Positions 14,002 through 20,388 of a stretch of 21,949 bases of DNA are shown here, piece after piece (within the stretch, counting starts at the first letter, position 1; each line of letters begins with the position of its first letter). Made by a program: the position numbers and the translations under genes. Source of the DNA: an uncultured Bacteroidota bacterium (GTDB taxonomy: Bacteria; Bacteroidota; Bacteroidia; UKL13-3). The DNA lies in the NCBI GenBank assembly GCA_903888395.1, contig CAISTO010000334.1:1-21949 (forward strand), read 5' to 3'. Below the pieces are notes generated by a model, which worked only from the letters and a program-made list of their open reading frames with translations, did no database searches and was not told the origin of the DNA.

Positions 14002-16479
14002 TTATTTAACAGCAGGTATTACTTCCACTATTTCCATGTTTACTGGATTTGTAACTTTTTCGTCTAATAGCGCAAAGTCAATAACCTCCAACATGTTTTT
14101 TACATAATAAAAACTCACATCTTTCAAATAGTTTTTGCTAATTTCTTCTACATCTTTTTTATTAGTTTCACATAACAAAATGGTAGTAATTCCAGCACGT
14201 TTAGCGGCCAATATTTTTTCTTTTACGCCACCAATTGGCAATACTTTTCCGCGCAATGTAATTTCGCCTGTCATGGCTAATTGAGGTTTTACTTTTCTTT
14301 GGGTAAATAAACTTGCCAATGAAGTAAGCATAGTAACTCCAGCCGATGGTCCGTCTTTTGGAACTGCTCCAGCGGGCACGTGTATATGCACATCAAATTG
14401 GTTAAATACTTTTGGATTTATACCTAAATATTCGCAATGTGATTTTAAAAATGTAAGCGCAGTAATGGCCGATTCTTTCATTACATCACCTAACTGGCCT
14501 GTCAATTGTAATTTGCCAGTTCCTTGGGTTAAACTGCTTTCTATAAATAATATTTCGCCACCTACACTTGTCCAAGCCAAACCTGTAACTACACCAGCCA
14601 CATCATTTCCTTGATACATTTCTTTTTCACCACGTTCCACTCCTAAAATAGTTGGTAAATAGTCCAAATCAATTTTCTTTAAATTTTTCTTGAACATTAC
14701 CTTTTGCATCGCCACATGGCGAGCTACAGAAGCAATTTGTTTTTCTAATCCACGAACACCACTTTCACGGGTATATCCGTCAATTATTTTTTCTAAAACT
14801 TCATTGCCTAATTCAAAACTGTTAAGTTTTAATCCATGGTTTTTTTCTTGCTTAGGAATCAAATATTTTTTAGCAATTTCTATTTTATCTTCCAACGTAT
14901 AACCGTTAATTTCTATAATTTCCATCCTATCTAATAAAGCTGGTTGAATGGCATCTAAATTATTCGCGGTAGCAATGAACATTACATTCGATAAATCGTA
15001 ATCTATCTCCACAAAATTATCGTAAAAAGTTCCGTTTTGTTCGGGATCTAAAACTTCTAACAACGCACTGGAGGGATCTCCACGGTAGCTATTTTGTATT
15101 TTATCAATTTCATCTAATACAAATACAGGATTATTGCTTTTTACCTTTTTTAGGTTTTGAATAATTCGACCTGGCATGGCGCCAATATAAGTTCTACGAT
15201 GTCCTCTTACTTCACTCTCATCGTGCAATCCACCTAATGAAATTCGTGCATATTTTCTGTCTAATGCTTTTGCAATTGATTTACCCAAACTTGTTTTTCC
15301 AACTCCCGGGGGTCCGTATAAACAAAGAATAGGACTTTTCATATCGCCTTTTAACTTTAAAACAGCTAAGTATTCAAGAATACGTTTCTTTACTTTTTCT
15401 AAGCCAAAATGATCTTCATTTAAAATTTCTTCTGCACGTTTTAAATCAAAATTATCAGTAGTAGTTTCATCCCAAGGTAAGTCTAATAGCGTGTTCAAAT
15501 AATTTATTTGAATGCTATAATCAGGTGCCATAGGATTTATTCTACGCAATCGTTCCAATTCTTTGTTAAATGCTTCTGCAATTTCTGGCTTCCATTTTTT
15601 GTCCTTTGCTTTAGCTTTTAAAGTTTCTACTTCTTGCTCAGGACTTTCAGAACCTAATTCTTCGTTAATGGCTTTTATTTGCTGATGCAAAAAGAATTCA
15701 CGGTGTTGCTTATCCATGTCGCCACGAACTTTATCTTGAATTTTGTTTTTTAGAATTAACAACTCTTTTTCTGTCATCATTAATTCAACTAAAACATTTG
15801 CCATTTCACCCGCTGTAACATTTTCTAATATTTTTTGCTTTGAAATAATGTCAACGCTTAAATTAGTAGAAACCAACGCCATTAATAAAAACGGATTATC
15901 AATTCGCTTAACACCACCAATTAATTCAGGCGAAAAAGTGCCTTGCAATTTCATTAATTCAGCGGCTACAGTTTTAATGGTTTTTAGTAAATCTTTTGTT
16001 TTTAAGTCCTTTGAATCATCTATTTGTTCGTTTACTGTAAATGTTCCCTTTAAAAAAGGCTCAGTATTGGTTATACCAGTAAGTGTTATTTGCTTAATGC
16101 CTTGTAAAAAAACCGTTTCTTGATTATTGGGTAGCTTTATAATTCGAAGTACCTTAGCCAAAGTTCCAGTATGGTATAAATCTTCCATGTTTGGCTCTTC
16201 AGCATTAATATTTTTTTGAGCAACTACTAATATAAACGATTTATTTTTCTTAGCATCTTTTATTAATTTATTTGATTTTACTCTGCCAATACTTACTGGC
16301 AATGCCATCATTGGAAAAAGTACGGTGTTTCGTAATGGTAATATTGGCAGTACTTCGGGCAAATCTTCTAATTTTACTTCTAAATCTTTATCGTTTAAAG
16401 TAATTGGAATTGTTTCAAAATTTGCGTCATCGTTTTCTGTCCACTCCTCAAAAGTAACATCCTCAGGTATATCTATCAT
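14002..16479 (-). CDS. lon: ATP-dependent protease La (Lon)
   Basis: 825 residues, typical for Bacteroidota Lon. It is a cytosolic hexameric AAA+ serine protease that degrades misfolded and short-lived regulatory proteins. The N-terminal substrate-binding domain begins at LPEVLPILPLRNTVLFP, after an acidic extension of about 40 residues. Then come a coiled-coil region with RGDMDKQHREFFLHQQIKAI, the Walker A motif GPPGVGKTS (Lys395), Walker B VFVLDEIDK, and the C-terminal protease domain. KDGPSAGVTM places the catalytic Ser712, and GGVKEK places Lys755, 43 residues on as in the E. coli enzyme. The ATG at 16479 is the only start upstream of the domain. The gene is monocistronic. I did not find a convincing promoter. 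Confidence 0.98.
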   Translation of the reverse strand: MIDIPEDVTFEEWTENDDANFETIPITLNDKDLEVKLEDLPEVLPILPLRNTVLFPMMALPVSIGRVKSNKLIKDAKKNKSFILVVAQKNINAEEPNMEDLYHTGTLAKVLRIIKLPNNQETVFLQGIKQITLTGITNTEPFLKGTFTVNEQIDDSKDLKTKDLLKTIKTVAAELMKLQGTFSPELIGGVKRIDNPFLLMALVSTNLSVDIISKQKILENVTAGEMANVLVELMMTEKELLILKNKIQDKVRGDMDKQHREFFLHQQIKAINEELGSESPEQEVETLKAKAKDKKWKPEIAEAFNKELERLRRINPMAPDYSIQINYLNTLLDLPWDETTTDNFDLKRAEEILNEDHFGLEKVKKRILEYLAVLKLKGDMKSPILCLYGPPGVGKTSLGKSIAKALDRKYARISLGGLHDESEVRGHRRTYIGAMPGRIIQNLKKVKSNNPVFVLDEIDKIQNSYRGDPSSALLEVLDPEQNGTFYDNFVEIDYDLSNVMFIATANNLDAIQPALLDRMEIIEINGYTLEDKIEIAKKYLIPKQEKNHGLKLNSFELGNEVLEKIIDGYTRESGVRGLEKQIASVARHVAMQKVMFKKNLKKIDLDYLPTILGVERGEKEMYQGNDVAGVVTGLAWTSVGGEILFIESSLTQGTGKLQLTGQLGDVMKESAITALTFLKSHCEYLGINPKVFNQFDVHIHVPAGAVPKDGPSAGVTMLTSLASLFTQRKVKPQLAMTGEITLRGKVLPIGGVKEKILAAKRAGITTILLCETNKKDVEEISKNYLKDVSFYYVKNMLEVIDFALLDEKVTNPVNMEIVEVIPAVK

Positions 16480-16682
16480 TTATAAAAGTAAATTGTTTGT
16501 TTAAAAACCATTATATTTACAATATAAATGCCAAACAGCGGAATTTTGATTTTTTGATTTAGTGTTTTGGTTGGTTGAATTGAATATTTACTTCAATAAA
16601 ATAGTTTAATACACTTAATTGCTATAATAAATAGCATATTGAAAATAAATAAATCAGTTTTTAAAAATATTTATTTCAAGTA

Positions 16683-16713
16683 TTTGTATTTAAATAAGAT
16701 TGGCATATATTCG
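16683..16713 (+). promoter_or_regulatory. Promoter of rplU-rpmA
   Basis: TTTG (16683-16686), a spacer of exactly 19 bases and TATATTCG (16706-16713) form the best complete Bacteroidota-type promoter in the window, one base from consensus. The leader to the rplU ATG would be about 25-30 A-rich bases. Confidence 0.7.
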
Positions 16714-16744
16714 CAGCCCTTAAAAAATAAAAAATATACAAATT

Positions 16745-17056
16745 ATGTACGCAATCGTAGAAATTGCTGGCCAACAATTTAAAGTTGAAAAAGACCAAAA
16801 AGTGTATGTACACCGCTTACAACACGAAGAAGGCGCCAGTATTGAATTCGACAGAGTACTGCTATTACAAGATGGCAGTTCAATTTCAGTTGGAGCACCA
16901 ACTGTAGCAGGTGCTATAGTTAAAGCTACCGTTTTATCTCACTTAAAAGGCGATAAAGTTATCGTTTTTAAGAAAAAACGTAGAAAAGGTTACAGAAAAT
17001 TAAATGGCCATCGCCAATGTTTCACTCAAATCAAAATTGAAGCTATCAACGCTTAA
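16745..17056 (+). CDS. rplU: Large ribosomal subunit protein bL21
   Basis: 103 residues, full length. It begins MYAIVEIAGQQFKVEKDQKV, the highly conserved bL21 opening, and contains VGAPTVAGAIVKATVL and the basic KKKRRKGYRKLNGHRQ segment that contacts 23S rRNA. It is assembled early into the 50S subunit next to bL20. It is followed after 36 bases by rpmA in the usual rplU-rpmA operon, with a strong promoter upstream and a terminator after rpmA. There is no Shine-Dalgarno sequence; the leader is A-rich, as is usual for this phylum. Confidence 0.98.
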   Translation: MYAIVEIAGQQFKVEKDQKVYVHRLQHEEGASIEFDRVLLLQDGSSISVGAPTVAGAIVKATVLSHLKGDKVIVFKKKRRKGYRKLNGHRQCFTQIKIEAINA

Positions 17057-17092
17057 ATTTATTGTTTAACTAAAAAAAAAAGATTAAAGACC

Positions 17093-17377
17093 ATGGCTCA
17101 CAAAAAAGGTGCAGGTAGTTCGAAAAACGGACGTGAATCACATAGCAAACGCCTAGGCGTAAAAATTTTTGGTGGACAAAGAGCTGACGCTGGCAATATT
17201 ATTATTCGTCAACGCGGCACTAAGCATCACCCAGGCGATAATGTTGGAATTGGAAAAGACCATACATTATTTGCTTTAATTGATGGAACTGTTGTGTTCC
17301 GTAAAAAAGCAAACGATCGCAGTTATGTATCGGTTACTCCTTTGGTTGCAAAACCAGAAGTTGTTGCCGAAGCATAA
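17093..17377 (+). CDS. rpmA: Large ribosomal subunit protein bL27
   Basis: 94 residues. It opens MAHKKGAGSSKNGRESHSKR, and GVKIFGGQRADAGNIIIRQRGT and HPGDNVGIGKDHTLFALIDG follow, matching bL27 throughout. The N-terminal arm of bL27 reaches the peptidyl-transferase centre. The protein starts directly with M-A-H-K, without the cleavable N-terminal extension found in Firmicutes. It is the second gene of the rplU operon. A short Ala/Val/Glu-rich tail (KPEVVAEA) ends the protein. Confidence 0.98.
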   Translation: MAHKKGAGSSKNGRESHSKRLGVKIFGGQRADAGNIIIRQRGTKHHPGDNVGIGKDHTLFALIDGTVVFRKKANDRSYVSVTPLVAKPEVVAEA

Positions 17378-17396
17378 TTTAAAATTATTTCATATT

Positions 17397-17431
17397 AAAG
17401 CCCGAGTTCTTTTGGAATTCGGGCTTTTTTG
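17397..17431 (+). terminator. Rho-independent terminator of the rplU-rpmA operon
   Basis: AAAGCCCGAGTTC and GGAATTCGGGCTTT form a stem with one mismatch, closed by a TTTT loop and followed by a T-run. It starts 20 bases after the rpmA stop. Confidence 0.92.
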
Positions 17432-17500
17432 TTTTTACTAATTTTATAAATTCTAATATTTTATTCAAATAGGATCAATCTATATTTACATCTTTTTGAT

Positions 17501-17508
17501 TAGATTTG
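17501..17508 (+). promoter_or_regulatory. -7 promoter box of the NlpC/P60 gene
   Basis: TAGATTTG is a perfect TAnnTTTG match, 35 bases before the ATG. No TTTG is found at the standard distance upstream. Confidence 0.45.
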
Positions 17509-17543
17509 ACAAAAATTAATAATAGTAATTAAGTTTAAAAATT

Positions 17544-18290
17544 ATGTTTGGTATTAGTTTACTTCCAATTATTCCCCTACGCGAGGAACCAAATAGCAAA
17601 AGCGAAATGGTGAGCCAATTATTGTTTGGCGAGAAATATAAAGTGCTCCATCAACAACCAAGTTGGATAAAAATTGAAACAATTGATGACAATTATATTG
17701 GTTGGATCAATGAAAAACAAATCAATTTAATAGCGGAAAATGAATGGAATAATTTAATGAATCCCATTGTTGTTATGGAATACCCACACTTAAAAATAAT
17801 GGTAAATAATGTGCCAATGTATATTGCCACAGGCAGCCAAATATATTCCAAAGAGAATTTTAAAATAAGCGGTTTTGAATTTGATTTTGAAAATCAAAAA
17901 ATTGATTTGAGTTTGGAGCAAATTGCAAAGCAGTATTTAAATTCTCCCTACTTATGGGGCGGTAAAACTCCTTGGGGAATTGATTGTAGCGGATTTACTC
18001 AATTGGTTTTTAAGCAAAAAAATGTAAGTATAAAACGAGATGCTTTTCAACAGGCAGAACAAGGTGAAGCTGTTGCTTTTTTAGCTGAAAGCAAATTGGG
18101 TGACTTGGCTTTTTTTGACAATGAAGATGGTAAAATTACCCATGTTGGTATATTATTAAACAATGAAACTATTATTCACGCCAGTGGAAAAGTGAGAATT
18201 GACCAAATTGATAATTATGGAATTATGGATACTGATTCAAAAAAATATAGCCATAAATTACGTTTTGTTAAACGATTTAATTTTGAATAG
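17544..18290 (+). CDS. NlpC/P60 family (C40) cysteine peptidase with SH3-like domain
   Basis: 248 residues. The N-terminal part (about 1-70) is a bacterial SH3-like fold: IIPLREEPNSKSEMVSQLLFGEKYKV, then WIKIETIDDNYIGWI. The C-terminal part (about 125-245) is the papain-like NlpC/P60 domain: YLWGGKTPWGIDCSGFTQ with nucleophile Cys148, THVGILL with His200, and IIHASG with His212 as the third catalytic residue. Family members cut the D-gamma-glutamyl-diaminopimelate bond in peptidoglycan stem peptides, in cell-wall turnover or muropeptide recycling. No signal peptide is visible, so it may act in the cytosol on imported muropeptides or use another export route. A perfect -7 box lies upstream. 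The peroxiredoxin gene begins 64 bases downstream with no terminator between, so read-through is possible. Confidence 0.92.
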   Translation: MFGISLLPIIPLREEPNSKSEMVSQLLFGEKYKVLHQQPSWIKIETIDDNYIGWINEKQINLIAENEWNNLMNPIVVMEYPHLKIMVNNVPMYIATGSQIYSKENFKISGFEFDFENQKIDLSLEQIAKQYLNSPYLWGGKTPWGIDCSGFTQLVFKQKNVSIKRDAFQQAEQGEAVAFLAESKLGDLAFFDNEDGKITHVGILLNNETIIHASGKVRIDQIDNYGIMDTDSKKYSHKLRFVKRFNFE

Positions 18291-18312
18291 CTAAAGTTTG
18301 AAAACAATTTTA

Positions 18313-18320
18313 TACCATTG
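18313..18320 (+). promoter_or_regulatory. -7 promoter box of the peroxiredoxin gene
   Basis: TACCATTG is one base from TAnnTTTG and is followed by CAG, as at several promoters here. The leader would be about 30 bases. The -33 region is unconvincing. Confidence 0.35.
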
Positions 18321-18354
18321 CAGTTATTAATAATATAAATAAAAACTAAAAATT

Positions 18355-18828
18355 ATGACATTACAAAAAGGCGATAAAGCACCAAACTTTACATTGTTTA
18401 ATACCGAAAAAAATCCAGTAAATTTAGCTGATTTTAAAGGAAAAAACTTAATTGTACATTTCTTTCCATTAGCATTTACTGGTGTTTGCACCAAACAATT
18501 ATGCACAGTGAGAGATGCAATTTCAATGTACAAAAACGACAATGCAGATGTGGTTGCTATTTCAATTGATTCTATTTTTACTCTAGGTAAATTCAAAGAA
18601 GAACAAAATCTATCATTTGATTTACTTTCTGATTTCAACAAAGAAGTTTCAACGGCTTATGGTTCATTATTTCAAACTTTTCCTGCTTTTGGTATGAAAG
18701 GTGTTTCAAAACGTTCGGCTTTTGTAATTGATAAAGAAGGTGTAATTCAATACGCAGAAGTTTTAGAGTCACCTGGTGATTTACCAAACTTTGATGCCAT
18801 TAACGCTACTTTAGCTGAATTAAATTAA
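18355..18828 (+). CDS. Peroxiredoxin (AhpE/BCP-like thiol peroxidase)
   Basis: 157 residues. It is a cytosolic thioredoxin-fold enzyme that reduces hydrogen peroxide and organic hydroperoxides. The active-site loop reads FFPLAFTGVCTKQLC: Pro38, Thr42 and the peroxidatic Cys45 make the PxxxTxxC signature. Cys50, five residues later, could be the resolving cysteine as in atypical 2-Cys bacterioferritin-comigratory proteins. The conserved arginine is probably in VSKRSAFVID, and a GDLPNF segment lies near the C-terminus. The start is fixed by the MTLQKGDKAPNFTL opening, standard for the family. I cannot separate AhpE from BCP subtypes without alignment. It ends in a terminator shared with convergent mtaB. 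Confidence 0.9.
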   Translation: MTLQKGDKAPNFTLFNTEKNPVNLADFKGKNLIVHFFPLAFTGVCTKQLCTVRDAISMYKNDNADVVAISIDSIFTLGKFKEEQNLSFDLLSDFNKEVSTAYGSLFQTFPAFGMKGVSKRSAFVIDKEGVIQYAEVLESPGDLPNFDAINATLAELN

Positions 18829-18843
18829 TTCAATAAATAAAAC

Positions 18844-18882
18844 AAAAAAACGCAAGTACTGAAAAGTGCTTGCGTTTTTTTT
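18844..18882. terminator. Bidirectional terminator between the peroxiredoxin gene and mtaB
   Basis: AAAAAAACGCAAGTACT pairs with AGTGCTTGCGTTTTTTT (one G-T wobble) over a GAAA tetraloop. A-runs and T-runs on the two flanks suit both convergent genes. Confidence 0.9.
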
Positions 18883-18946
18883 GTTCAAGAATGAAGTTTA
18901 TTATAGTAATAAGTCAGTTCGAGTAATTTGTTATATACGAATGAAA

Positions 18947-20254
18947 CTAAAACACCATTTGCAATAACTTGCATTTCGCAACCATATCATTTGTATCAAT
19001 GGCCGTAATTTCAACTTCTGTTACTTCATTTACCAACATGGGATCATATTTGGTTTTTACTTTTATATAATTACTTGTAAAACCATACATTACATCTTGA
19101 TCATTTTCTGCTTCCCAAAGCACAGGATAAGTGTTTCCAATATGTTCGTTATAATATGCTAAACGTTTTTTATCGCTTAATATATGCAGCATTTTACTTC
19201 TATCTGCTCTTTCGCTCATATTTACTTTGCCAGGCAATTTATAAGCTGTGGTATTCACCCTTTCGCTATAAGTAAATACATGCAAATACGAAATATTCAG
19301 CTCATTTAAGTAATTATAAGTGTCAATAAAATCTGTATGTTCTTCGCCTGGATAACCAACTATAACATCTACTCCAATGCAGCAATGTGGCATTAACTCT
19401 TTTATTTTTTCAACCCTCGAAGTATATAATTCTGTTAAATATCTTCTGCGCATGGATTGTAAAATTTTATCACTTCCGCTTTGTAACGGAATATGAAAAT
19501 GCGGAACAATATTTTTTGATTGAGCTACTAGCTCAATAATTTCATTGGTCAATAAATTAGGTTCAATGCTCGAAATTCTAATGCGTTCTAAACCTTCCAC
19601 TTTTTCAAGTGCTTGCAGTAATTGATAAAAATTCTCGTCAGTATCTACGCCAAAATCACCCGTATTTACGCCCGTTAAAACAATCTCTTTTATTCCTTGA
19701 CTAACAATTTCTGTAGCTTGTTTTACAACGTTTTCTATGGTGTCACTTCTACTTTTTCCTCTTGCCAAAGGAATGGTACAAAACGAACAAAAGTAATCGC
19801 AACCATCTTGCACTTTCAAAAACGAACGTGTTCTGTCGCCAATGGAGTAACTGGCATGATAATCTAAAACTTCTTTTATTTTTCCTTCTTTCACTACCGC
19901 CACTTCACGTTTACTAATGTCGTCTAAGTAATTTTCAATATTGAATTTTTCGGCAGCACCAAGCACCATATCAACGCCAGGGATTTTTGCAATTTCGTTT
20001 GGTTTTAATTGCGCATAGCAACCCACAATAGCCACAAAAGCATTTGGATTATGGCGCAAAGCTTCTTTCACTATTTTCTTGCACTTTTTGTCAGCATTAT
20101 CAGTTACTGAACAAGTGTTTACCACATATACATCGGCACCAGCTTCAAAAGGAACTTTTTGCATTCCAGCCCCCGTTAATTGGCGACCAATAGAACTTGT
20201 TTCTGAAAAATTTAATTTACAACCTAAGGTATAAAACGCAACTGTTTTTTGCAT
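18947..20254 (-). CDS. mtaB: tRNA t6A37 methylthiotransferase MtaB (radical SAM)
   Basis: 435 residues from the ATG at 20254; a TTG at 20263 would lie inside the -7 promoter box. The enzyme converts N6-threonylcarbamoyladenosine 37 of ANN-decoding tRNAs to its 2-methylthio form, using two 4Fe-4S clusters and SAM. The N-terminal domain carries Cys12, Cys48 (VNTCSVT) and Cys79 (VGCYAQ). The radical SAM motif CDYFCSFC places Cys152, Cys156 and Cys159. A C-terminal TRAM-like stretch includes GNTYPVLWE and VTEVEITAIDTNDMVAKC. NTCSVTDNADKKCKK and PLARGKSRS favour MtaB over the relatives MiaB and RimO, but separation by eye is not absolute. The gene lies downstream of the beta-barrel gene on the same strand and is separated from it by a hairpin terminator. 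Confidence 0.93.
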   Translation of the reverse strand: MQKTVAFYTLGCKLNFSETSSIGRQLTGAGMQKVPFEAGADVYVVNTCSVTDNADKKCKKIVKEALRHNPNAFVAIVGCYAQLKPNEIAKIPGVDMVLGAAEKFNIENYLDDISKREVAVVKEGKIKEVLDYHASYSIGDRTRSFLKVQDGCDYFCSFCTIPLARGKSRSDTIENVVKQATEIVSQGIKEIVLTGVNTGDFGVDTDENFYQLLQALEKVEGLERIRISSIEPNLLTNEIIELVAQSKNIVPHFHIPLQSGSDKILQSMRRRYLTELYTSRVEKIKELMPHCCIGVDVIVGYPGEEHTDFIDTYNYLNELNISYLHVFTYSERVNTTAYKLPGKVNMSERADRSKMLHILSDKKRLAYYNEHIGNTYPVLWEAENDQDVMYGFTSNYIKVKTKYDPMLVNEVTEVEITAIDTNDMVAKCKLLQMVF

Positions 20255-20260
20255 AGCCCA

Positions 20261-20268
20261 CAAAAATA
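20261..20268 (-). promoter_or_regulatory. -7 promoter box of mtaB
   Basis: On the minus strand this is TATTTTTG, a perfect TAnnTTTG match ending only six bases before the ATG. It implies a leaderless or nearly leaderless transcript. The -33 element is not obvious. Confidence 0.45.
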
Positions 20269-20304
20269 GTAAAGATTATTGGTTTTGAAGAAAAAAAGCA
20301 ACAG

Positions 20305-20383
20305 AAAAAAAACAGCCACAGATTTCACAGATTACATGTAAAAAACAAATTTCAATGTAAAAAAATCTGTGTAATCTGTGGCT
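20305..20383 (-). terminator. Repeat-derived CACAGATT hairpin acting as terminator on the minus strand
   Basis: AGCCACAGATTTCACAGATT (20314-20333) is the reverse complement, with one mismatch, of AATCTGTGTAATCTGTGGCT (20364-20383). Each arm contains two CACAGATT words about 9 bases apart. Read on the minus strand, the 20-bp stem is followed by eight T, just after the stop of the beta-barrel gene. I recall CACAGATTTCACAGATT words as a common bacterial intergenic repeat. Confidence 0.75.
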
Positions 20384-20388
20384 AAAAA

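Noticed and set aside
15743..16123. 126-codon plus-strand open frame antisense to lon
   Set aside because: It is the shadow of a strongly conserved Lon domain, with no signal, promoter or recognisable protein features of its own.
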